From: a virus
Reading direction: 5' to 3' (one strand)
Virus record (IMG/VR): IMGVR_UViG_3300027754_000507
Coordinates: 1 to 21,275 of that record
DNA length: 21,275 nucleotides
The notes under the pieces were generated by a model. It saw nothing but the letters and a program-made list of their open reading frames with translations, did no database searches and was not told the DNA's origin. Both the position numbers and the translations under genes were made by a program. Shown one piece after another: positions 1-5,351 of the stretch (position 1 is its first letter; each line of letters starts with the position of its first letter).

Positions 1-1589
1 CCGAAGAGGTTGGACATTGAGGCAACGCCGAAAGATGTGTCCCATTTGTTCTTGCCTGTAAAGTGAGCATCAAGTCGTACGCCGTAAGAAGCAAGCCATT
101 GTCTGAGTTCTTCATCTAGTGAGTATGCTTTCTGGTGAGCGTTGATTTCTACACGGAACTCTTGTGGCTTGTACTTGATAGTTAACTCTTCAATTGTTGC
201 ACGAATCTTTTGAGGTGTAGGCTCTTCCATATTGATGCAATCAAGAATATAAATCTTGCCATCTTCTCTGTTGTATGATGCAACAACAAAGGCAGCGTTC
301 CCCGCCATAGCGGGGTCAAAGCCAATTACAGTATGAGCCTGTACTTTAGAAGGATGTCCTGCAGCACCTGCACTTAGCAGTCCTCTTTTTCGCATCCCGT
401 TGGTGGACCCCCGCACCAACACGGGCGGGAAGATAGAGTCTTCTTGGATATCTTCTTGTTGGTATACGAGTGCCCATGTAGATGGCGTAACTTCGCTTCT
501 TCGTTTAAATAAGGTTTCGCCGTCCCATTTGGGGTAGAGGCCGTCTTCCGAAGGAGTGTCATCGTCTCCATCCCACGGCGCGTCCGAGAAGGGCCAGAGC
601 GTAACCCAGTCTTCGGGTTCCTCAGCATATTCAAGGACAGCAGGCATCCCCATGTAAGTAAAGGGAGTCCTACCCCCAGACCAATGCTTAGCATTACGAA
701 GTTCTTTATAAAGGTCGTTAGCAGCAATTCGTGTCCCAACCACTAGTAGTTTGCCGTTCTTGCCCAGACGGGTAATAACTTCCTTCTGCAGCCAGTCCAT
801 CTGCTTTTCCCACTCATGGGCGTTGGCAGTAGTGATGCAGTCGTCAAGGATAATCAGGTCAGCACGGGCACCGTAAATCTGACCGCCCATACCTAGGGCT
901 TGGAGGGTGGGGTCCTTCTCGCTAGAATTACGCGCATCGCCCCCAAGGTAGACTGTATCGGCTTTCCAAGTATCAGCGTCTTCTTTCCACCCGCCATCTG
1001 GACCATATGCGGTCTGCAGTTTTAGCCAGCGTGGATGAGACAGTCGTTGCTTGATAGCGTAAACGAACTCTCTAGCCTTATTCAAAGTCTTTGAGACCAC
1101 AATGATGCGGACGTTGGGATTGAGAGCGATGCGGTAAGTTGAGTAGTTCACCGTAATGACGGTGGACTTAGCATGTTCTGGCGGTACGTTCACCAGAAGT
1201 CTATTGTTTTCCCCAGGCTCGTAAATCATGGATGGATGTAACCAGGTAGGTTCGTATCCCTCTAAAAGGTCTACCCAGTCCTGATGGTGTGGAAATACCG
1301 TTTGTCCCAAAAACATCTTAGAGAAGTCTGAGAACTCAATTGACTCCTTCTTGAGCCCTAGGGCATCAAAGGATTGCTTGGTTCCCTCTTCCTTGGCCTC
1401 TTCAAGGGCCCTGGCAAAGTCAGGGTCTCGGCGCATCCACTGACGGATGGTATCTGCTTTTTTGTTTTCAGATGCCATAGCCGCTTGGATGGTATAGCCA
1501 GACTTGATACGTTCAAGGACGGCTGCCTGTATAGCCTTTAGGTTCTTGACGTTATGATGGTCTTTACCCTTTTGAAATCCTGATGCCAT
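1..1589 (-). CDS. terL: Terminase large subunit (DNA-packaging ATPase/nuclease), 3' end outside window
   Basis: This is the motor that cuts concatemeric phage DNA and pumps it into the prohead at the portal. The frame is open from an ATG at 1589 to the window edge, giving about 529 codons with no stop, so the C-terminus is missing. A GGGGA Shine-Dalgarno lies just upstream. Residues about 1-50 resemble a helix-turn-helix (SGYTIQAAM...ADTIRQWMRRD), like a small-terminase DNA-binding segment joined to the large subunit. The ATPase has a Walker A-type loop VPPEHAKST (about residues 135-143) and a Walker B LIILDD (about 243-248). The RNase H-like nuclease begins with VIGFDPAMAG near residue 424. 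No separate small subunit gene is visible upstream. It is the first gene of the leftward late arm, transcribed away from 1590-2136. Family assignment is strong; the fused-HTH reading is inference. Confidence 0.95.
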   Translation of the reverse strand, partial: MASGFQKGKDHHNVKNLKAIQAAVLERIKSGYTIQAAMASENKKADTIRQWMRRDPDFARALEEAKEEGTKQSFDALGLKKESIEFSDFSKMFLGQTVFPHHQDWVDLLEGYEPTWLHPSMIYEPGENNRLLVNVPPEHAKSTVITVNYSTYRIALNPNVRIIVVSKTLNKAREFVYAIKQRLSHPRWLKLQTAYGPDGGWKEDADTWKADTVYLGGDARNSSEKDPTLQALGMGGQIYGARADLIILDDCITTANAHEWEKQMDWLQKEVITRLGKNGKLLVVGTRIAANDLYKELRNAKHWSGGRTPFTYMGMPAVLEYAEEPEDWVTLWPFSDAPWDGDDDTPSEDGLYPKWDGETLFKRRSEVTPSTWALVYQQEDIQEDSIFPPVLVRGSTNGMRKRGLLSAGAAGHPSKVQAHTVIGFDPAMAGNAAFVVASYNREDGKIYILDCINMEEPTPQKIRATIEELTIKYKPQEFRVEINAHQKAYSLDEELRQWLASYGVRLDAHFTGKNKWDTSFGVASMSNLF

Positions 1590-1629
1590 AGGTCCCCTTA
1601 TGGCAGTACTATCCCGCCTATTAAGTACA

Positions 1630-1655
1630 GTCTGTACAGTTAGTCTGTACAGTCT
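1630..1655. repeat. Tandem 13-bp repeat with palindromic CTGTACAG core
   Basis: Two adjacent copies, 1630-1642 and 1643-1655, both begin GTCTGTACAGT. Each contains the 8-bp perfect palindrome CTGTACAG. A partial GTACAG sits just before them at 1625. The pair lies about 40 bp upstream of the terminase start codon. Two dyad sites 13 bp apart look like a repressor or activator operator for the late arm. The operator role is inference; the repeat is seen directly. Confidence 0.6.
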
Positions 1656-1656
1656 A

Positions 1657-1678
1657 GCAAGGCTCCAAAAAGCCTTGC
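1657..1678. repeat. Perfect 8-bp stem-loop upstream of terminase
   Basis: GCAAGGCT and AGCCTTGC flank a six-base loop, CCAAAA. There is no T-tract immediately after the stem on either strand, so a simple intrinsic terminator is unlikely. In a leftward transcript from the control region it would lie in the 5' leader of the terminase mRNA, about 70 nt before the start codon. It could be a leader structure or part of the adjacent operator. Confidence 0.5.
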
Positions 1679-1838
1679 AGTATATAGTAGAATAAAAACA
1701 ATCTCTATATATACTTAATCCGTTCAAACAGGTAAAACGAACGTTTTATTCTAAAGTATTTATAAAAGCCCTGTTCAGAGCCTGTCACTATACCCTCAGA
1801 AATATATAGGTAGAGATACCTACTATACGGACCAAGCA

Positions 1839-1880
1839 AATTAATAAACCTAGGGTCTGTCGACCCTAGATTTATTAATT
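1839..1880. repeat. Near-perfect 18-bp inverted repeat, 6-nt spacer
   Basis: Arms 1839-1856 and 1863-1880 match at 17 of 18 positions around the spacer CTGTCG. The outer ten positions of each arm are AT-only (AATTAATAAA type) and the inner seven are CTAGGGT/ACCCTAG. It sits mid-way in the divergent intergenic region. The arms are too long for chance. Possible roles are a bidirectional hairpin terminator insulating the two arms (the 3' arm ends in a T-rich run), a cruciform at a replication origin, or a large operator. The sequence does not decide between them. Confidence 0.7.
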
Positions 1881-2075
1881 CTACTACTCAGCAGTCCCGT
1901 AGACTGGAGTGTGTGTCTGTTGGTACTGTCTGCCCACCGAAATAAAAACAGAACGGTGGGGGTAGTCTGTTAAATTAATGTCTACTACTCGTCCATAGTT
2001 CTACTCGTATCTATCTGCTGACCGCACGGTTTCAGTCTGTGTAAATCCAAAGCGCTTCGCTGGATTGACACTGAC

Positions 2076-2136
2076 TGAAGGTCTGGATTTTGTAGTTTCG
2101 TTTGATTCTACTTCGTTTACTGAAAGGTTGTTCGTT
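2076..2136 (+). promoter_or_regulatory. Leader copy 1, upstream of the SLOG gene
   Basis: This leader shares ordered blocks with 2653-2699: TGAAGGTCTGG, then TAGTTTC, then GAAAGGTTGT just before the ATG. The GAAAGG block is the ribosome-binding site and fixes the start at 2137. The first copy carries about 14 extra bases between the second and third blocks. The shared arrangement suggests common translational or transcriptional control of the first two early genes. Confidence 0.6.
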
Positions 2137-2607
2137 ATGTTCAGATTACTGATTACAGGCTCACGCGCTTGGGTTGATACTCAGGCTATCCGTGATGAGT
2201 TCGATATCGTGCAGAGCCATGAAGGTTCTGATGTAGTGCTAGTTAGTGGCGCTTGCCCCAACGGTGCAGACCGCATGTGTGAGGTGCTTGCGAAGGAATA
2301 CGGGTGGACATTAGAACTTCACCCGCTGAACTGGGCTTCGGGTCCTGAAGGTGCATACAACCCCCAGGCTGGTTTCGAGCGTAACAAGTTGATGGTAGAC
2401 CTCGGTGCCGACTTCGTGCTCGCCTTCGTTATGAATGAGAGTGGTGGTGCTATGAATACCGTGCGTCATTCGCGCAAGGCTCAGATTCCTACCAAGTTAA
2501 TCCACCGCACTACTGCGGTTCCAGTGCAACGCAAGATGAGTGAGTGGTTGGCACCATATGCTGAGGTTGTCACCAAAGAAACCGCTGAGTGGTCGGTTAC
2601 CATTTAA
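2137..2607 (+). CDS. SLOG-superfamily protein (DUF2493 / YspA-like)
   Basis: Predicted Rossmann-like SLOG protein of 156 aa, a family thought to bind nucleotides or nucleotide-derived ligands. It begins MFRLLITGSRAW, the usual start of DUF2493 proteins. It carries the family signature SGACPNGADR (about residues 44-53), then HPLNW, a FERNKLMVDLGADFVLAF block and a GGAMNT stretch. I chose ATG 2137 over an in-frame upstream codon at 2065 because the conserved N-terminus and the GAAAGG ribosome site are at 2137. It is the first gene of the rightward arm, followed after a hairpin by DUF4326, a family often found with SLOG genes. Two 60-base lines counted by hand inside it are 53-55% G+C, against 35% for one line in a downstream gene, which hints at separate acquisition. 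The ligand is unknown. Confidence 0.85.
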   Translation: MFRLLITGSRAWVDTQAIRDEFDIVQSHEGSDVVLVSGACPNGADRMCEVLAKEYGWTLELHPLNWASGPEGAYNPQAGFERNKLMVDLGADFVLAFVMNESGGAMNTVRHSRKAQIPTKLIHRTTAVPVQRKMSEWLAPYAEVVTKETAEWSVTI

Positions 2608-2612
2608 AACTA

Positions 2613-2655
2613 TCACGGCGGTCAAGGGGTAAATACGCCCCTTGACTAGCCGTGA
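2613..2655 (+). terminator. Strong bulged hairpin between SLOG and DUF4326 genes
   Basis: TCACGGC plus GTCAAGGGG pairs with CCCCTTGAC plus GCCGTGA around an 8-nt loop: 16 bp with small bulges. It begins six bases after the SLOG stop codon. The downstream flank is only moderately U-rich (TGGTTGTTGTTAG) rather than a clean U-tract. It may be a weak or attenuating terminator, or an mRNA-stabilising 3' structure. Its last bases run into the duplicated leader. Confidence 0.5.
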
Positions 2656-2699
2656 AGGTCTGGTTGTTGTTAGTTTCCTACTATGAAAGGTTGTGTGCT
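2653..2699 (+). promoter_or_regulatory. Leader copy 2, upstream of the DUF4326 gene
   Basis: This is the second copy of the leader seen at 2076-2136: TGAAGGTCTGG (2653-2663), TAGTTTC, then TGAAAGGTTGT before the ATG at 2700. The ribosome-binding block GAAAGG supports start 2700 rather than the in-frame GTG at 2652, which falls inside the shared leader. Confidence 0.6.
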
Positions 2700-2969
2700 A
2701 TGAAGGTTAAGAATATAAATCATGATGATGGCAATACAGGTGTATACATCGGCAGAGGCAGTCAGTGGGGCAACCCTTATGTGATAGGTAAGGATGGTGA
2801 TAGAGCAGAAGTAATTGAGAAATATAGAGTCTATGCTTATGCAAAATGGGTAGAAGACCAAGGGTATGGAATGGATTGGCTTGAACCATTAAGAGGTAAA
2901 GATTTAGTGTGCTATTGCGCACCGCAGGCATGTCATGGTGATGTGCTGTTAGAGATGATAGGAGAATAA
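2700..2969 (+). CDS. DUF4326 family protein
   Basis: The protein is 89 aa, the normal length for DUF4326. It has the family landmarks in order: YIGRGSQWGNPYVIG near residues 16-30, a helical middle, then LRGKDLVCYCAPQACHGDVL near the C-terminus, with three cysteines and a histidine that could bind metal or be catalytic. Biochemical function is not established. The family recurs in phages beside SLOG/DUF2493 genes, as here, so a shared nucleotide-related substrate is plausible but inferred. The next gene starts two bases after its stop codon region, so it is co-transcribed with the microproteins downstream. Confidence 0.85.
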   Translation: MKVKNINHDDGNTGVYIGRGSQWGNPYVIGKDGDRAEVIEKYRVYAYAKWVEDQGYGMDWLEPLRGKDLVCYCAPQACHGDVLLEMIGE

Positions 2970-2970
2970 G

Positions 2971-3123
2971 ATGATAGAACAATCACCACGCCTTGCTATC
3001 TATGACATAGTAAAGGCTGTAGAACTAGGCGACATCACCCGCTATCAAGCCAACGAGTACATCATGGATGTACTCATGAACATACCACCACACCCATCAA
3101 CAGAGGAAGGAATCAACTCATGA
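2971..3123 (+). CDS. Hypothetical protein, 50 aa
   Basis: I do not recognise this gene. It reads MIEQSPRLAIYDIVKAVELG and onward to GINS. It looks like two amphipathic helices (about residues 8-18 and 23-37) followed by a proline-rich tail. It starts just after DUF4326, with GGAGAATAAG upstream as ribosome site. It ends in an ATGA overlap with the next ORF, the usual sign of translational coupling. The tight packing supports it as real. Confidence 0.65.
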   Translation: MIEQSPRLAIYDIVKAVELGDITRYQANEYIMDVLMNIPPHPSTEEGINS

Positions 3124-3227
3124 CTAAAGAAGAATACATGCGGATACTACGCCGTGCCATGTCCGATGACGGACTGATGGCACGGATAATGTCAGAACCA
3201 CCAAGCGGAAGCAAAGGAGAAGACTAA
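3120..3227 (+). CDS. Hypothetical microprotein, 35 aa
   Basis: I do not recognise this very small ORF (MTKEEYMRILRRAMSDDGLM...). It is predicted mostly helical and charged, with several methionines. It starts in an ATGA overlap with the preceding stop, preceded by an AGAGGAAGGA ribosome site, and its TAA overlaps the next ATG (TAATG). The chained overlaps on both sides are the main evidence that it is translated. Confidence 0.55.
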   Translation: MTKEEYMRILRRAMSDDGLMARIMSEPPSGSKGED

Positions 3228-3352
3228 TGCCTAAGTACCCACGCAAATGCTGGTGCGGACAACTCATTGAAGCAGAGTGGGAAGAAGGATACCACGACTG
3301 CAACCAATGGGAATACATAGTAGCAGAAGGAGAAAAAAAAGATGAGTGTTGA
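3227..3352 (+). CDS. Cys-containing microprotein, 41 aa
   Basis: Unrecognised 41-aa acidic protein. KCWCG (Cys8, Cys10) near the start, then His23, Cys25 and a terminal Cys41 could form a small metal-binding knuckle. AAAGGAGA upstream of the ATG is a good ribosome site. It overlaps the previous stop (TAATG) and the next start (3342) by 11 bases, so it belongs to the same coupled chain. No function can be assigned. Confidence 0.6.
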   Translation: MPKYPRKCWCGQLIEAEWEEGYHDCNQWEYIVAEGEKKDEC

Positions 3353-3563
3353 GTATGCAATAAACAAAGAGTTCAAGGTTGCATGTTTAAACATGCAACT
3401 TAAACCACACCTAATCATCTTCATAGGTGTACGCCCACTAGACTGGAAACGATTCGCAATCGGTACCAAGCAAGTCAAAGAAGGAATAAGAGCACGCTAT
3501 CTACACCTATCAGTATTCTCAATCGCGTACACAATTAAAGAAAAGGAGACAGACAATGACTGA
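3342..3563 (+). CDS. Hypothetical protein, 73 aa
   Basis: Unrecognised basic protein (MSVEYAINKEFKVACLNMQL...). A hydrophobic beta-like stretch (HLIIFIGVRPLDW, about 23-35) is followed by a K/R-rich middle and an alternating hydrophobic stretch (LHLSVFSIAYTI), suggesting a small folded alpha/beta domain rather than a membrane protein. GGAGAAAAAAAAG precedes the ATG. It overlaps the preceding ORF by 11 nt and the following one by 8 nt. Codons 13-20 lie on a perfect 22-bp palindrome. Confidence 0.65.
   Translation: MSVEYAINKEFKVACLNMQLKPHLIIFIGVRPLDWKRFAIGTKQVKEGIRARYLHLSVFSIAYTIKEKETDND
3378..3399. repeat. Perfect 22-bp palindrome inside a coding region
   Basis: The 22 bases read identically on both strands, centred on GTTTAAAC with arms GTTGCAT and ATGCAAC. 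There is no spacer, so it is a dyad rather than a hairpin with a loop. It lies near the 5' end of the 73-aa ORF. A dimeric protein-binding site is the natural reading. The regulator is unknown. Confidence 0.6.
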
Positions 3564-4092
3564 ATACCCACAATCTCAGGGCATATCAGTACAGAACACA
3601 TGCTATCACTGCGCCCTAGTCAGTGAGTATAGTCCAGAACTACGATGCCTCACCTGCGATGAGGATAAAGAAGGACGAGATGATGCTATAGCATATGAGA
3701 TAGTAGATGAAGGTAACATGCAGTACAAACATCAATGGTCACGCACTGATGACCAACCAAGTGGTAGTGACTGGACTGCATCAGAAACATACATCAAGCC
3801 CCAATCATGGGTTGCTAGAATGACAGAGAAATGGGACGATGACAACCCATTCCACCTCATTGAACTATCCGTTCAATTCGAGAAGCCAGAAGAAGATTAC
3901 CTGACACGACATGAGTTCAGCCCACCTATAGTACAACTCGTTGACGGAGGTGTGCTTGATAACCTATGGGAACTAGAGGATTACACACAGTACAAGCGTG
4001 AGAAGCAGTGCCAATGGTGCAACATACTCACACCTAAAATGTTCAATGACTGCCAGTCATGCGACAAACCGCTAGAAAACAATACCAAATAA
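3556..4092 (+). CDS. Hypothetical protein with two zinc-ribbon-like ends, 178 aa
   Basis: The N-terminus has CYHC...CLTC (about residues 16-34) and the C-terminus has CQWC...CQSC (about 152-169). Two CxxC pairs at each end are typical of zinc ribbons. The middle is acidic and rich in aromatics (W, Y), without a family I can name. KKGGAGACAGACA precedes the ATG (AAAAGGAGA), giving a strong ribosome site, and the start overlaps the previous ORF by 8 nt. Zinc ribbons usually bind nucleic acid or protein. DNA or RNA binding is a guess from the motif alone. Confidence 0.8.
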   Translation: MTEYPQSQGISVQNTCYHCALVSEYSPELRCLTCDEDKEGRDDAIAYEIVDEGNMQYKHQWSRTDDQPSGSDWTASETYIKPQSWVARMTEKWDDDNPFHLIELSVQFEKPEEDYLTRHEFSPPIVQLVDGGVLDNLWELEDYTQYKREKQCQWCNILTPKMFNDCQSCDKPLENNTK

Positions 4093-4097
4093 ATAAG

Positions 4098-4134
4098 CAG
4101 GGTTCCCCTGTCGTCTGCGACAGGGGTAACCCTG
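4098..4134 (+). repeat. 16-bp stem-loop upstream of the SSB-like gene
   Basis: CAGGGTT plus CCCCTGTCG pairs with CGACAGGGG plus AACCCTG around a TCTG tetraloop, with one bulged T. It begins six bases after the preceding stop codon and ends 29 bases before the next ATG. No U-tract follows (ACCAACTAAC), so termination is unlikely. RNA processing, stabilisation or translational control of the next gene is more plausible. Confidence 0.6.
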
Positions 4135-4163
4135 ACCAACTAACTAATAACAAGGAGAAGGTA

Positions 4164-4496
4164 ATGAATACAATCAACCATCTAGAAGTTAGTGGCACCC
4201 TAAAGGCGTTCACTGACAAGACAATCAAGACAAATGAATACGGTACATCTATTACAGGCTGGCTCAACCAGCGTGAAATGGTAGACGGAACACCACGATA
4301 TGTAGTAGGCGTAGGATTCCAAGCAAAAGACCCAGCAATTATCAAGCAACTAATAGCACTAGACGGAGCCCGTCAAGGTGCATCAGCATCAACACCAGTA
4401 GTACTATCAGGCAAGTTAACACAGTGGGTTGCCAAGAGTGACGGCAAAGATGAGTTCCGCTACCAACTACAAGTAGAGAAAATCACAGTACTATAA
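4164..4496 (+). CDS. Probable single-stranded DNA-binding (OB-fold-like) protein
   Basis: The protein is 110 aa. The pattern of short beta-strands with glycines (HLEVSGTLKAFTD, YGTSITGWLNQRE, RYVVGVGFQAKDP, STPVVLSGKLTQWV, FRYQLQVEKITVL) fits an OB-fold like that of small phage SSBs. No acidic SSB tail is present. Start 4164 is chosen over an in-frame upstream codon because AAGGAGAAGG lies just before it and the upstream part overlaps the preceding gene and hairpin. It stands alone between a leader hairpin and an intrinsic terminator, suggesting separate, strong expression as expected for an SSB. The fold is inferred by eye; a general OB-fold protein of another role remains possible. Confidence 0.6.
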   Translation: MNTINHLEVSGTLKAFTDKTIKTNEYGTSITGWLNQREMVDGTPRYVVGVGFQAKDPAIIKQLIALDGARQGASASTPVVLSGKLTQWVAKSDGKDEFRYQLQVEKITVL

Positions 4497-4502
4497 GCAA
4501 GC

Positions 4503-4531
4503 AAAGGCAGGGACTAACAATCCCTGCCTTT
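4503..4531 (+). terminator. Intrinsic terminator after the SSB-like gene
   Basis: An 11-bp perfect stem, AAAGGCAGGGA / TCCCTGCCTTT, with a 7-nt loop begins six bases after the stop codon and runs into CTTTCTTGC. The A-rich 5' side and T-rich 3' side make it possibly bidirectional. It closes the first early transcription unit. Confidence 0.8.
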
Positions 4532-4615
4532 CTTGCAGTACCCCACTGGGGGTAATCGGCAGCAACGCACAAGTTTTTATATTTATCCACCTACATACAA
4601 GAGAGAGAGAAGATT

Positions 4616-4777
4616 ATGTATCTATCATACTATGATATAACAGCAATAGTTATAGCATTAGGCACGAGTCTAGTGCTGTTAGTTATTATGTTGTATGCTA
4701 ACATACAACTGTTAAAAGAAAATAGATTCCTAAGAGACAGACTAAAAGCATGGCGCCGTAAGGCAACAACACTATGA
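4616..4777 (+). CDS. Single-pass membrane microprotein, 53 aa
   Basis: One hydrophobic segment (about residues 8-28, ITAIVIALGTSLVLLVIMLY) is followed by a basic tail (LRDRLKAWRRKA), predicting N-out/C-in topology. The start follows a purine-rich GAGAGAGAGAAG. The stop overlaps the next ATG (ATGA). It sits just upstream of a secreted transglycosylase-like protein, so a role at the host envelope is plausible. It is similar in size to small phage holins or inner-membrane accessory proteins but has no recognisable family. Confidence 0.65.
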   Translation: MYLSYYDITAIVIALGTSLVLLVIMLYANIQLLKENRFLRDRLKAWRRKATTL

Positions 4778-4902
4778 CTGAGCCAAGAGATGACGATGAC
4801 ACTGCACTAGGTAAAGATGGTGACTGCGAGTACTGCGGTAACTTCGTGATAGAGTGTACCTGTAACAGTGAACCTGACCGCATGTATGGAGACGAAGACT
4901 AA
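4774..4902 (+). CDS. Acidic Cys-containing microprotein, 42 aa
   Basis: The sequence is strongly acidic at both ends (PRDDDD..., YGDED). A central CEYCG...ECTC gives four cysteines in two close pairs (CxxC and CxC), enough for one zinc site. It starts by ATGA overlap with the membrane microprotein and is followed within 12 bases by the next gene. The family is not recognised. Coupled overlaps and the cysteine pattern support it as real. Confidence 0.6.
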   Translation: MTEPRDDDDTALGKDGDCEYCGNFVIECTCNSEPDRMYGDED

Positions 4903-4913
4903 GGAGTACTACC

Positions 4914-5351
4914 TTGGAAACTAACATAAAGAAATACATAGCAGTAAGCAGCAGCATACTACTGACACTAGTAACAATGGTGGGTATACCATTAAAAGCA
5001 TACTCACAACAAATAGAACATGACCCCAAGTGTATAGATGAGTGGTATAAGCCACGCATCTGGACACCACACCTATCCAAGATGTATGCTCTGTCATACA
5101 TGAAGACTTGGTATCCCCAATGGGGCAGAGGTGAACACAAAGCATTGATGAAACTATGGGGTAAAGAATCAGCCTGGAACTACAAGGCAGACAATCCTAA
5201 CTCAACAGCCTATGGCATAGCACAAGTACTAGGTACCAAACATGGTACCCCAGCCCCGCGACAGGTCGCTCGGGGGCTGGAGTATGTAGTTCATAAATAC
5301 GATAGCCCATCAATAGCATGGGCACATTGGAGAAAGCATGGCTGGTATTAA
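4914..5351 (+). CDS. Secreted lytic transglycosylase-like protein (TTG start)
   Basis: Predicted exported protein of 145 aa that may cleave peptidoglycan glycan strands. The N-terminus has a signal-peptide shape: basic KK, a hydrophobic core (about 9-27), then a plausible cleavage site near KAYSQ (about 28-32). The C-terminal half has SLT-like landmarks: LWGKESAWN, with Glu85 as candidate catalytic residue, then STAYGIAQV and a terminal SIAWAHWRKHGWY. It is shorter than most SLT domains. TTG is accepted as start because AAGGAG sits seven bases upstream and the signal peptide begins there. It lies among early genes, far from the lysis cassette. Export during infection, or a host-derived resuscitation-like hydrolase, are both possible. 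Confidence 0.75.
   Translation: METNIKKYIAVSSSILLTLVTMVGIPLKAYSQQIEHDPKCIDEWYKPRIWTPHLSKMYALSYMKTWYPQWGRGEHKALMKLWGKESAWNYKADNPNSTAYGIAQVLGTKHGTPAPRQVARGLEYVVHKYDSPSIAWAHWRKHGWY

Larger units (their letters stand above)
1590..2136. promoter_or_regulatory. Divergent intergenic control region between late and early arms
   Basis: No credible gene lies in this 547-bp stretch, the longest non-coding gap in the window. It separates the leftward terminase gene from the rightward SLOG gene, so promoters for both arms should lie here. No -35/-10 pair stands out well enough to annotate. It is dense in repeats: a tandem CTGTACAG palindrome (1630-1655); an 8-bp hairpin (1657-1678); AAAACG/CGTTTT arms two bases apart (1734-1747); a 42-bp near-perfect inverted repeat (1839-1880); CCCACCG/CGGTGGG arms (1933-1939 and 1954-1960); TCTACTACTC at 1880 and 1981; GTCTGT six times (1630, 1643, 1855, 1915, 1965, 2035). 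A bulged stem with AATCCA/TGGATT ends lies at 2044-2066. Operators, an origin, or both are possible. Confidence 0.75.

Noticed and set aside
374-739. 121-aa minus-strand frame inside the terminase
   Set aside because: It lies in a different frame from the terminase, whose ATPase and nuclease motifs run straight through the region.
2065-2136. Upstream start for the SLOG gene at 2065
   Set aside because: The conserved N-terminus begins at 2137, with a ribosome site immediately before it; the extra 24 codons coincide with the duplicated leader.
1590-2136. Possible tRNA or ncRNA gene in the control region
   Set aside because: No T-loop/acceptor-stem combination or cloverleaf could be assembled by eye on either strand.
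2670-3480. Minus-strand frames opposite DUF4326 and the microprotein chain
   Set aside because: They are low-complexity His/Leu/Ser/Tyr frames opposite recognised or coupled plus-strand genes, and no leftward promoter is visible.
4059-4163. Upstream extension of the SSB-like gene to 4059
   Set aside because: The extension overlaps the previous gene and the 4098-4134 hairpin, while AAGGAG lies right before ATG 4164.
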